Below are positions 8,206 through 17,690 of a stretch of DNA of 24,246 nt, piece by piece. The DNA is from Welwitschia mirabilis (lineage: Eukaryota; Gnetophyta; Gnetopsida; Welwitschiales). The stretch lies in NCBI GenBank assembly GCA_051453625.1, contig JBOZIK010000001.1, positions 173,736,595-173,760,840 of the forward strand, given 5' to 3'. Every line of letters begins with the position of its first letter. Position 1 is the stretch's first letter. The position numbers and the translations under genes are program-made. The notes beneath the pieces are model-generated. The model did no database searches. It was not told the origin of the DNA and was given only the letters and a program-made list of their open reading frames with translations.

Positions 8206-10427
8206 TTATTATTATTTTTATTATAAAATTATTAATTAATGGATCTAAATCAATAATACATAAAACATTTAAAAAAAAGAATTTTATAATTGATTATTGA
8301 TGCTAAATGATAGATTTTACTATAGGAAATTTTCAGTTTTAGCAATTAGAAAAAATAACAAAAGTACAGTAATGCTGTGAAATGTCAATAATAATGTCAA
8401 AATTCTAAATCTTACATAGTAAAAATAAAAATTAAATAATTTATAAAATTATGCAAGCTAGCGCATGTAATTAGATAGAAACAAATTTTAACACTTATAA
8501 GTTTCATTCATATAATTTTATGTACTTACTGATTTCACAACATAGAAAAAAGATGTACAAATTTTAGGAATAATAGTAATCTTATTTTCTATATAACTAG
8601 AAATGTAAAATATAGATAAATCAAACTTAGATAAAGACTTTATCATATGTACAAATTAGAAAATATTAGAATTTTAAGCATGTAAAATACACATTACCAC
8701 TTATTTTATTATTTCAAATACTAGATGATGCTATTTATATAGTAATGTTATAATGTATTGTGACCTTAGTAAAGGATTACCAACAATAATTAATAAGGTT
8801 AGTTTATTATTAATGTAATTATTAGCATAATTACTCACATTTACTAATGTCTTCCTTTCTAATATTATGAGTTGTGAAACATGTCATGATGTGAAACTCA
8901 TAAACTTCTAACATTATGAGCAATCCCATTATGTAATGATGTAGATTCTTAATTCATATTTTCCATAAAGGTTCATAGGGAATGTAACATATTACTTTGA
9001 AAATACTTTAGTTGTTTATAGAATGGTACTCAAGTGCATAATATATAATATAACTTTAATCTTTATTTCATATTTCACAATTTCCAAGAGACACGTTATC
9101 TCTCCAACATATGTTATAATATTATGAATAAAAATACTATATACACATGATCATATCATATGCCATCTATTCTTGAACCTTTTATTTATGATAATCATAC
9201 AGGGTCTAGATAGTATTCCAAAACTATACAATTATATTATAATAATAATAAATGCTTAATTATGACCTTTACATAATACAACTTCATAGTGATTAAACAA
9301 TAACATGATGGAACTTAGTAACCAAAATTTATAATGTTTTTATGACATAATACTCTAGGATATACGACCCATATAGAGGCTTGCATGGATATCAAGCGTC
9401 CATAGTTAATAGCATTCTTATAAAACTAATACATAATACCATCCTCCCTTTCTAAAAGTAACATGAAGATAACACTTACTTAATTATAAATTTCTAGTAT
9501 AAGCAATGATCTCTATCCTAATTTGTAAGTACAACCAAATAGAATCTCAATATAGACTCATCATTTTATTTGTTTTATGTTATCAATCCATTTTTAATGT
9601 CTTTAAGATTTATTGAGTTACTTGAATTTCTAATACTAAATATCTGGGTTTTGACTATTATCACTTTTATGATGCACCTTTTATAAATGGTACTTTACAA
9701 AGAAGGTACCATCACATGGTTATGTCAAGACCACTTATAGCACTCTTATTTTTACACTTTTTTTGATGTTACAAAAATCATCTATTATTCACAAAAGTTT
9801 AATACTTATCATCATGGTATTCAATGACCTTTATGGTACTATCACATTTTAAAAATTAATAGTTGAAATTCATGAGATAAGAATTGCTATTTCATTTCAT
9901 CCATCTTTCTTTAATATCTCTATAATAACCTAATGAAATCAGATGGTCTAATACTTAATGTGAATAATTGTAAAACTAGCTACACAATACCAATGAAGTT
10001 GGAAGAGCATTATATAAGAAATAATGATGATCTTAGTATTGGAACCTAGGTAGAAAGCATCCTTGCACTAATTTCCCACTCCTAATGCTCACATTTTCAT
10101 GGTCTTCATTTATAGTGTCATCTATTAATCTATGTCTAAGTGACATGAAGTAATGATTCGTCCTTACAAGAATCTAGATCTACACATGTCTTTTCATGCC
10201 CTTTTTCTTACTCATTAATACTTATCTTTTTCAAAGATCATTTATGTACTACAAAGCCATCAGATGTTCCCTTCCCTATCAAAACTATAAGAACCACATG
10301 AAGTAATTCATGGCATAGATAAAGGAGTATTCCAAAGCCTCATGACATTTATTTTAATCAAATATATTATTATGAGGACATGATGATCTCATCTTTATTT
10401 TTAATGTTGGAATTTTAAATCAACCAT
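8206..10427. other. AT-rich stretch without a recognised gene
   Basis: I read all frames and found no conserved protein block; stops are dense. A block at 8840-8990 (tgaaacatgtcatgatgtgaaactcat and surroundings) and another at 9670-9860 with repeated ggtac-type motifs (ggtacttta, ggtaccatcac, ggtactatcac) look like decayed LTR or other non-coding repeat sequence. I cannot assign them. Confidence 0.5.
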
Positions 10428-10432
10428 GATTT
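10428..10432 (+). repeat. Target-site duplication, left copy (gattt)
   Basis: The five bases gattt abut the 5' LTR start at 10433. An identical gattt (13609-13613) abuts the 3' LTR end. Five bp is the usual copia target duplication. Confidence 0.8.
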
Positions 10433-10706
10433 TGTGAAAATCTAAAACAAAAATTTCACTTATTTTTCCTTTCTATGTATTTTTCCCAAAACTAAATATC
10501 ATCAAACATATAGTTTTATCTCTTGTTATTCATTCCTATTTAAGAATGTGATATTTTCTACTTTTGGATAATTCCTTAATTCTTGATAGATTTTTAGTAC
10601 TTCCTTGATTATTTAAAAGGCACAATTTGAAATAATAAATGTGATAAACTATTGGGTAGTCCTATAAGTTTTTGTATTTTAAGTTTTGGATCTGAAAGAT
10701 TTCTTA
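10433..10706 (+). repeat. 5' LTR of the copia element
   Basis: It starts tgtgaaaatctaa and ends ttctta before the primer-binding site. It aligns along its whole length with 13333-13608: shared landmarks include tttttcctttctat, atcatcaaacatat, attccttaattctt, tatttaaaaggca, aataaatgtg and gttttaagttt. The terminal CA has become TA. It would carry the element's promoter and polyadenylation signals. Confidence 0.9.
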
Positions 10707-10718
10707 TGGTATTAGATC
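10707..10718 (+). promoter_or_regulatory. Copia primer-binding site
   Basis: The sequence tggtattagatc directly follows the 5' LTR and differs at two positions from TGGTATCAGAGC. The third copia element (19716) carries tggtgttagatc, sharing both changes. Confidence 0.8.
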
Positions 10719-10782
10719 CACAATTCCTAGTTAATTATGTTTTATTTTTTCTATATTTTAATTTTAATTTTTTTAATTTTTG

Positions 10783-11660
10783 ATGGGTTCATCTAGTGCT
10801 AGAATTGCTTCTTCTTCATACGCTTCTCCTACTAACTCTATTCCTTTTACATTACCCATTCCAATCTTTATTAGTAAGGATTATGAGTATTGGGGAAAGA
10901 AAATAAGACTTATCTCATTTCCTAGGATTTATGGACTTATGTTTGTGATGGATTCATTGATGTTATAGATGCTATGATATTTTTTGGTCTAAAGGAAGCA
11001 AAAACGAAAGAGATTTTTAAGAAATAGAAGATGGATGCATGGGCTTTTTTAGGAATTCAAACTAGTTTGGATTATACCTTTGTTCCAAAAACCGTGGAAG
11101 TAAAAACTTCCAAGAAACACTAGAATGTCTTTGAAATAGCCTAAAAGGATTCCTATAAGAGTTAGATTATGAAGTTCTAGCTATTAAAAAGAGATTTTAA
11201 GTCTCTAACAATGAATTAATGTGAAACTATTAACAATTTCTTGGAATTCAAAAAGTTATAAATGGTTTTCATTTAGCTAGGAAACAAATTTATGGTGCAT
11301 GTATTGTAGAAAAAGATTTTCCATAGCCTTGGATGATTTTTTAATCTAACATCATATGGTATATAAGAAGCATAAAATTTATCAAATTATCTATGGTTGA
11401 CCTTAGTAGGAGATTAAAAAATCTTGAGCAAATAAGTTTTAATAGAGAGGAATCTTCACACAATGATTTTCAACATTGTATAACTCATCAAATAAATGAA
11501 AAGGATGATTTTCACCATTAAAATTGTCATTTTGTATGTGATCAAGAACAAAGAGGAGAACATGGGGATGGAAGAAATCAAAGTAAAATTAGACATAAAA
11601 ACTTTTACAAAGAAAAATTATCATACTAAATCATATTATTTCGAAAAGAACAAATAAACA
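10783..11660 (+). pseudogene. Copia gag (relic)
   Basis: The likely start is ATG 10783, 65 bp after the primer-binding site. The first 61 codons are open and end with a block (SKDYEYWGKKIRLISF) matching the family's 'g.nY..W...mr..l'. A frameshift near 10935 continues as DGFIDVID, then KMDAWAFLGIQTSLD, then SKKH-stop-NVFEIA and LKRDFKSLTMN, in the order of the UBN2 gag domain (kda.al..iq..ld......ka.eaW..L......v....L...fe.l.M). A possible zinc knuckle relic (YHTKSYYFEK) lies near 11620. More than ten stops are present. Non-functional. Confidence 0.8.
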
Positions 11661-11761
11661 AAGAATCAAAAAGTGAATGGTCTATAAGCTTATCTTAGGG
11701 AAGTAAATAAATAATAGTAAGATCTTTTCTTCATTAAGGAAATACATATTCCACATCAAAT

Positions 11762-12058
11762 AATCTCTAGTACTTGGATAAGTGTTGTAGCAATCATATA
11801 TCTAGCAACAAGTCATTGTTTTTAGCTATGAAGATACATAAAGAAAAGGTTATTTTAGGCAATGGGCATCAAGTTAAAATTACTAACCTTGGATTATTAA
11901 CCTTCATTTTCTTCTTATGTATCATGTATATTATCTCTAAAACTTATTATGTTCTTACTCTCAAATATAATCTATTGAGTTCAGGTAATTTCATCAAAAA
12001 GGATTCAAAATTAGTTTTAAAGGATATAAGTGCCAAATGTTTAAAGATGAAAAATTAG
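11762..12058 (+). pseudogene. Copia protease and following linker (relic)
   Basis: The frame reads LDKCCSNHISSNKSLF, then VILGNGHQVKITNLG, then NLLSSGNFIKK. The family form around the active site is Y.DSG(C/A)snHMt....F with a following 'v.lgnG....v.g.G' and 'NLlSvgql...g'. The catalytic Asp remains (GAT at about 11776) but the adjoining Ser-Gly is altered, apparently by a small insertion. The ORF is open for 94 codons from ATG 11774 and ends with two stops near 12058. The ATG is internal; the domain belonged to a larger polyprotein. Confidence 0.8.
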
Positions 12059-12120
12059 TACTTTAGATTCCAATGTCTAATACTAAAATGCACAAATTTA
12101 GAATTCAAAATTAGAATCTT

Positions 12121-12905
12121 TATATGATTACCACTAAAGATATGTATAAATTATGGCATGAAAGATTTGGGCATTTGAATTATGGATCTTTAAGTACCAT
12201 GAAAAACAAAGACTTAGTTGAGGATTCCTAAACTATTGTTATGCCTCCATATTTCATGGGTGAAATATGTTCTTTGGGGAAATTTCATAGACTTTCATTT
12301 TCCAAAATATATTTTAGATCTAAAAAATGTTTAATTTTGATTCATGTAAATTTGTATGGACTAACGCATACTATTAGTTTAGTGCTAACAAATACATGTT
12401 GGTCATTGTGGATAACTAGTCTAAAATAACTTGGGTTACTTTTTAAAATTTAAAGATCAAACATTACATTTTTTGTGAAGTCTTTGAAAAAATAAGCTAA
12501 AAATAAATGTGGGTATAAGCTCAAGAGGATCCATTTTAATTGATAAGGAGAATTTACATCTTAAGAAGTTGAAGACTTTTGTAAATATCATGTAATAATT
12601 CACCAGCTAACTATGGCATATTTATCTTAGCAAAATGGGGTTACTAACTAGCATAGTTGAATAATTATATAGATGGCATGATGTATACTTCATCAAGAAA
12701 ATTTACCTCTGATTTCTATTGTGAATCTTGTGAAATAGCATTATATTTGCTTAATAGATCCACATCATTAAAAAATCTTAATTCCACACCATATAAAACC
12801 TAATAAGGTCATAAATGTAATGTTTCTCATATTTGACTTTTTGTTTGTTCTTGTTTTTTTCACATTCCATGTTAACATAGGAAGAAATTAGATTCAAAAT
12901 CACAA
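12121..12905 (+). pseudogene. Copia integrase (relic, catalytic triad lost)
   Basis: The order is LWHERFGHLNYGSL with both zinc His residues, then GEICSLGKFHRLSF where the first zinc Cys is now Gly. Next is LIHVNLYG, where the first catalytic Asp is now Asn. GYKLKRIHFN-stop-stop-GEFTS follows, with the second Asp lost. HHQLTMAY-type and QNGVT then end in stops where the Glu should be. The C-terminal part reads ALYLLNRST, LNSTPYKT, NVSHI and KKLDSKSQN. Stops and shifts are frequent. The domain is cut near 12930, where it jumps into reverse transcriptase. Confidence 0.85.
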
Positions 12906-12930
12906 AACTATGCTTTTATTCACTTTTAGT

Positions 12931-13196
12931 TGCACCAAGATTTTTATGATTTAAAACAGGCATAAGAGTATAAAAGGATTGATAGTTTTTTGTAATCAAA
13001 AGGATTTCAAGAATGTTTTTCATTTTCCACAGTCTATGTTCTCAAAGATCAAGGTGGGATTTTAATTTCCAATATATACATTGATGATCTATTGTATAGG
13101 TGCACTTATGAAAGTATAGGCTACATTTTCTTGAGTATGATAACTCAAGAATTTTTAATAACCAATTTGAAAAAAGTTAATATATTTTTGGATACC
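12931..13196 (+). pseudogene. Copia reverse transcriptase, C-terminal half only
   Basis: The frame reads FYDLKQA and YKRIDSFL (family form aLYGLKQApraWy..id..l), then KDQGGILISNIYIDDLLY. The YIDDL catalytic motif, with two Asp residues, is at 13077-13091. FLITNLKKVNIFLD follows (family f.m.dlG...yFLG). The N-terminal half, with the first catalytic Asp, is absent because of a deletion ending near 12930. One stop lies inside YDLKQA-stop-EYK. The fragment cannot form a working polymerase. Confidence 0.9.
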
Positions 13197-13310
13197 CAAT
13201 TTACTAAGCAGTAATTAGCCAATATATTCACTAAGCCTATTTGACATTCAAATTTTGGATTTATTTAAAGTTTGCTATCAATAGATGGAAGTGTAATTGA
13301 TTTTTGAATT
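13197..13310 (+). pseudogene. Copia RNase H C-terminal end
   Basis: The frame reads TKQ-stop-LANIFTKPI followed by a short tail ending LLSIDGS. The family has TkeQLADiFTKpL...f..lr..LGi at the very C-terminus of the polyprotein. It follows the reverse transcriptase fragment after only a few codons, so nearly all of RNase H is deleted. Confidence 0.85.
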
Positions 13311-13332
13311 GTGGTTATCTTATGGAAAGTAG

Positions 13333-13608
13333 TGTGAGAATCTAAGACAAACTTCATTTCTTTTTCCTTTCTATCTATTTTTTTCAAAAATAAATATTGT
13401 CAAACATATTTAGAAAATATTCTTCATTTCTATTTTCTGTTCTTATATAAGAATGCAATATATTTTTATGATCATTCCTTAATTCTTAGATCTATTTTTG
13501 GTAGTTCCTTAATTATTTAAAAGGCATCACCTGACATAATAAATGTGTGAAATTATTAAATACCCTTGTAAGTTTCTATGTTTTAAGTTTTAAGCCCAAG
13601 ATTTTCTA
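13333..13608 (+). repeat. 3' LTR of the copia element
   Basis: It starts tgtgagaatctaag just after a weak purine tract (atggaaagtag, 13322-13332). It ends ttttcta before the gattt duplication. It is collinear with the 5' LTR at 10433-10706. The terminal CA has become TA in both LTRs. Confidence 0.9.
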
Positions 13609-13613
13609 GATTT
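13609..13613 (+). repeat. Target-site duplication, right copy (gattt)
   Basis: Identical to the five bases before the 5' LTR (10428-10432). The pair defines the ends of the element to the base. Confidence 0.8.
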
Positions 13614-14998
13614 GCATTTGAATTCCTAGGGTTAACATTCTATTTTTTTAGATGTTCTTAGTTGGAAAGCATTTTCATAGCTCCATGCTACCTTATAGAT
13701 TTTTAATGCACATATACACTTAATATTATTGAAACTTGCCCAAAATTATTACTAATGTGAGAATTACAATAAAAAAAATATAATGGTTTCTAGTATTTAT
13801 CTCTTCAGTATTACTACTTTTGACCCATGTTCTTGCAATAATGCTACACCTATCATTAATATAAATAGTAACATTATTAGCGTGATCTTTAATAGATTTA
13901 TACATAAGGGCACCATTCTACCTAGTTATCTTTTGAAGTGGGTTCTTGATGTCATTCTGAAAATGATGAAGAAATAATAAGAATATGAATCAGTCTATAA
14001 TAATCCTTATCATTTGTACTGTAAGTGTCAGATTAAATTTCTATTAGTGTCCATTTTTGCTCATTATGCACCTCAGCATCATTGTTAAGTGTTTAAAGGA
14101 CCTTTGTTATGATTTTCATGAGAATATTCTTGTTGTTCTTTAGTTGTCATTAGTAGCTATGAAAACTTGGTTGACAAGCTAGCAAACATGCCAGTGGACT
14201 TATTAGTTTCAGTATGATGGCCTAGCCTAACCAGCTAAGGACTATCTTTATGTTCTTTAACATGATACTTAATGAATCAAGAGCATATTTAAATGGGTCA
14301 GAATGAATCAAAAAGCATTTTTTTAATTAGAAAATTATGGATCGCTCTAGATTATTTTATATATCACTGCAAATTACATAAATTAAAAATTACAAGTAGT
14401 GTATATTTCAAAAGTCTTATAAAAATAGTCATTACAGATTACAAAATAAATATGTTTAGCATACCAACATATGTATTAAATGAAAACAAAAAGAAAATAG
14501 GGCATTATATTCCTTTAAACTATTCATAATCACATAATTATCCATTAGTACATGTATAAAAGTTGTAAATTACAAACCACAAAGATAGAAAGTCATGTTT
14601 CATATTTTTCACCATTTGGATAATTGTTTTATAATTTAGAGGCAACTGATTTTTGTACATACAACATACAAATTTGAGGTACCTTAGATTTGAGGGGATG
14701 TGTAGGGGTACATACATTAACATGTAGTTGCAAAGTTAGCTAATAACTAAGTGTTAATCATGGCTGAGTATCTATTGTGATCTATGCACTACTTAGTGGT
14801 TGCATACAGTGAGAAGGAAGGGTTCTATTTTAATGTGTAGCTAAAGTACATAATAAATATGATATGTAAAAAAACAAAAATTATCATAGTAAAGAATATA
14901 ATCTATGATGATGGTCCACATTCTGATCCTTTCACTCCTCATAGATGAAGCCTTATCTTTTAAAGAACTCTTTCCTCTACCACTATCATTACTTTCTC
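13614..14998. other. AT-rich stretch without a recognised gene
   Basis: Short open frames at 13783-13977, 14293-14529 (+) and 14723-14538 (-) show no family motif. The right part (about 14740-14998) lies just past the stop codon of the hAT gene on the - strand and may hold its 3' untranslated region and terminal repeat. I could not pair a terminal inverted repeat with the other side. Confidence 0.45.
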
Positions 14999-15266
14999 TT
15001 ACTCAATTAATGTCTCAAAAAGGTCAATATCTATAGAGTCTATCTCAGACTCCATTCTTACTCTGACACTTCTAATATAATGAGAAGGATTTTCAACTCT
15101 TGCATCATGGGCTGTTTCATCACCAATTCACTTCATAATCCCTTTGACTCTTTTATCATCATTAATTAGATCCATAATGATATCCAATTTAATATTCTCA
15201 TTTTTTATGGGGATGGAAACTCTAAATATAATTTTCATATTGTAATAAACATATAAAAGTCTATGC
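14999..15266 (-). pseudogene. hAT last exon: C-terminal end
   Basis: It starts at the gap edge with HRLLYVYYNMKI, matching the conserved RLndLVyVhYNlrl near the end of these proteins. It continues with NIKLDIIMDLINDD and DARVENPSHYIRS and ends with an acidic tail IDSIDIDLFETLIE and a TAA stop (15001-14999). Only one stop (GIMK-stop-IGD) interrupts it. The acidic C-terminus agrees with the family, so this stop may be the original one. Confidence 0.75.
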
Positions 15267-15968
15267 NNNNNNNNNNNNNNNNNNNNNNNNNNNNNNNNNN
15301 NNNNNNNNNNNNNNNNNNNNNNNNNNNNNNNNNNNNNNNNNNNNNNNNNNNNNNNNNNNNNNNNNNNNNNNNNNNNNNNNNNNNNNNNNNNNNNNNNNNN
15401 NNNNNNNNNNNNNNNNNNNNNNNNNNNNNNNNNNNNNNNNNNNNNNNNNNNNNNNNNNNNNNNNNNNNNNNNNNNNNNNNNNNNNNNNNNNNNNNNNNNN
15501 NNNNNNNNNNNNNNNNNNNNNNNNNNNNNNNNNNNNNNNNNNNNNNNNNNNNNNNNNNNNNNNNNNNNNNNNNNNNNNNNNNNNNNNNNNNNNNNNNNNN
15601 NNNNNNNNNNNNNNNNNNNNNNNNNNNNNNNNNNNNNNNNNNNNNNNNNNNNNNNNNNNNNNNNNNNNNNNNNNNNNNNNNNNNNNNNNNNNNNNNNNNN
15701 NNNNNNNNNNNNNNNNNNNNNNNNNNNNNNNNNNNNNNNNNNNNNNNNNNNNNNNNNNNNNNNNNNNNNNNNNNNNNNNNNNNNNNNNNNNNNNNNNNNN
15801 NNNNNNNNNNNNNNNNNNNNNNNNNNNNNNNNNNNNNNNNNNNNNNNNNNNNNNNNNNNNNNNNNNNNNNNNNNNNNNNNNNNNNNNNNNNNNNNNNNNN
15901 NNNNNNNNNNNNNNNNNNNNNNNNNNNNNNNNNNNNNNNNNNNNNNNNNNNNNNNNNNNNNNNNNNNN
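15267..15968. other. Assembly gap (702 N)
   Basis: This is a run of N inside the hAT gene, between ...SWYER and HRLLYVYYNM. Open frames spanning it are artefacts. Confidence 0.99.
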
Positions 15969-16068
15969 TTTCTTTCATACCAAGAATAAATACAAGGTTG
16001 GATAAGTATTTTAATTGCTAACTTTCTAAGTTAAAGTGTGGAGTTACCCTATTCTTTCCACAAAAGAT
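15969..16068 (-). pseudogene. hAT exon 5: start of dimerisation domain
   Basis: After an acceptor (tttttatag at about 16077-16069) the frame reads LLWKE-stop-GNSTL-stop-LRKLAIKILIQPCIYSWYER and runs into the gap. The family has ..WW..yG...p.LqklAirilsqtcssSgCERnwS. The Glu of CER, the third catalytic residue of hAT transposases, is still Glu. The preceding Gly-Cys is Trp-Tyr. Confidence 0.85.
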
Positions 16069-16257
16069 CTATAAAAATATACCACACATAGACAAACAAC
16101 TGTAATTTATAATCAAATAATCAATTTATCATTTTGAGGAAAATTATAACATACTATCTATTAAAATGCTAAAATCTGAAATTCTAAATGATCCTAAACT
16201 GTTACTTACTAAAAATTAATAATATTTTTTTTTTATACTTGTAGACATTATTTTTAC

Positions 16258-16653
16258 TTGCCTACGAGTAAGAGGCTTACTAAATTAGTCCCCTTCTTTA
16301 TCCAAAAATTCATGAAGCTGTTTAATGATGACATCTTATTCATTCATGTTAGAAAATAGCTTGTCTAATGTGTTATAAAAGTCCATTTTAACCTCTAGAT
16401 CTACCTCATATTATATCCCCTTACTAGCATAAACAAATTTAGGATTCAAATGATGTGTAGCTACATGTAAAGGACTATGTAATTGGAACCATCTACGGTT
16501 AATGACATCCCAATATGATATGTATCTCACTTTTTCATTATTATAATACTTTGTAATGACTTTTTTAGCTAATTTCATTACCTTATAAAACTTTGATATA
16601 ACATAATTATCCCCATCAACAATGTAAATCTCATGGATGAGATATTTAACAAC
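16258..16653 (-). pseudogene. hAT exon 4: region before the dimerisation domain
   Basis: The exon reads VVKYLIHEIYIVDGDN, then KFYKVMKLAKKVITKYY, then YWDVINRRWFQLHSPLHVA, then HHLNPKFVYAS and LHEFLDKEGD. This matches the hAT/DUF659 family block in which W..Id.RW..qLh.plHaA...LNP.f is diagnostic. There are stops at KGI-stop-YEVD, MNE-stop-DVI (CAA to TAA fits) and GD-stop-FS. The exact 3' end is uncertain: gtaggc (about 16267) and gtaaaa (16257) are both possible donors, and the former gives the right phase for the next exon. Confidence 0.85.
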
Positions 16654-16806
16654 CTATGTACACAAAAGAAAAATGAAAAACATGTCAATCAAATAGTTAT
16701 TAAGTCAACATATGCTCTAAAAAAATTATAACTTAGAGTTTTATATTTAACTATTAAATAAAGTAATAAACTAAAAAAGTAGCTAAGTAGTTAAGAAAAG
16801 GATTAC
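16654..16806 (-). other. hAT intron 3
   Basis: The donor is atgaag|gtaatc and the acceptor gtgtacatag|gttg, giving 153 bp, phase 0. It joins KFMK to VVKYLIHEIYIVDGD, the family block 'p.v.vlr.vDgd'. Confidence 0.65.
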
Positions 16807-17124
16807 CTTCATAAACTTTATTACTTTTTTCCAAAATCTGTAGTTGTATATTAAGTTACTCACTTCCTTACCCTCTAAAGTAGTATAGTATTGAAGGAAG
16901 TCTTATTCATGTAGTTAACTATTAAAGACAAATGTTTGTATAAGTTGTTAGCATTTTCTCTCTATGCTTTTAAGGGTGAGAAAGTATGTGGCAAATCAAA
17001 TCACCATATACCTAATAAGGTTTTTTCCTCTAGTGTGCTTTCTCATAAGTCTTAGTATAATGCCATGACTATAAATAAATTTTTCAATTTATCTTACTTC
17101 ATTTATGGATTGCATAACAATACA
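16807..17124 (-). pseudogene. hAT exon 3: middle region
   Basis: The exon reads IEKFIYSHGIILRLMRKHTRGKNLIRY, then VI-stop-FATYFLTLKSIER, then LEGKEVSNLIYNYRFWKKVIKFMK. The family has ...fiynh..vl..mr..t..rel.rp..trFaT.fltl..i......l...f....w.....g..v..ii....fW......l.. with the same spacing. The RFAT Arg codon is now TGA, as expected from CGA by one C-to-T change. Other stops lie near KC-stop-QLIQTF and LHE-stop-DF. Confidence 0.85.
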
Positions 17125-17211
17125 CTACATTAAATACATTGTCGATTACAAACATTTTGAAATTTTAAATTGAATTACAAAAGATTCATTAGAATTCAAA
17201 ATATTTCATAC
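17125..17211 (-). other. hAT intron 2
   Basis: The donor is gcaaag|gtatga and the acceptor tttaatgtag|tgta, giving 87 bp, phase 0. It joins DWIAK to CIVMQSINEV, in line with the family. Confidence 0.65.
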
Positions 17212-17564
17212 CTTTGCAATCCAATCAAGATTTGATAAATCTTCTAATAGCAAATCTAGATAATGAGCTACTTAAAGTATCTAATAAATTAAGGGATATT
17301 TCTTCTTTAACTCCTCCCCTACCTTCACATAGCTAGATGTATTATCTATTATTAATGGCATAACATTTAATGCCCTAACAAAATGCACTAACTCTTCAAA
17401 TAAATTGAGTAGGTAATTAGATTCTTGACATGATTAGATGCATCCACATATTCAATAAACATTGTTCCCTTTCTAGAGGTTATAATAAAATTTATTAGAG
17501 TTTTACCTCAAGAACTAGTTCATTCATTGATTATAATGGAGTATCCATACTTCTCCCAGATAAC
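17212..17564 (-). pseudogene. hAT exon 2: DUF659 and catalytic core
   Basis: The exon reads IWEKYGYSIIINE-stop-TSS-stop-GKTLINF, then SRKGTMFIEYVDAS. The family has gc.imsDgWtd.kgrtliNf....p.Gt.fl.svDaS. The first catalytic Asp is Asn here and the Trp codon TGG is TGA (17522-17520). After a frameshift it reads LFEELVHFV, then VMPLIIDNTSSYVKVGEELKKKYP, where the second catalytic Asp is kept. VAHYLDLLLEDLSNLDWIAK follows, with the conserved AHC changed to AHY. It ends at a good donor (gcaaag|gtatga). Confidence 0.88.
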
Positions 17565-17690
17565 CTATAACAAATTAAGAATTAAATTAATCAATTTAAT
17601 ATTTTAATTTAACAGGCTTTATAAGACATAAATAAAAAAATCAAAAAGAATTTATAAAATTATAAAGTACAAACATAATAATTTTTTAAC
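17565..17690 (-). other. hAT intron 1
   Basis: The donor is cataag|gttaaa and the acceptor ttgttatag|gttatc, giving 126 bp. Removing it joins EHK to VIWEKYG in phase 0, which restores the family reading across DUF659. Confidence 0.65.

Larger units (their letters stand above)
10433..13608 (+). mobile_element. Ty1/copia element with both LTRs, internally deleted
   Basis: The element has two LTRs of about 275 bp in direct orientation and a perfect 5 bp target duplication. It has a primer-binding site and gag, protease, integrase and reverse transcriptase blocks in copia order. At 3.2 kb it is much shorter than the usual 4.5-5 kb. Sequence is missing between the integrase C-terminus and the middle of reverse transcriptase (junction near 12930), and between reverse transcriptase and the end of RNase H (junction near 13195). 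All frames contain stops. The two LTRs have diverged visibly, so insertion is old. It does not share sequence with the Sirevirus-like element and represents another copia lineage. Confidence 0.93.

Noticed and set aside
15235-16021. Open frames across the second N run
   Set aside because: They are artefacts of N; the real content on either side is the hAT gene.
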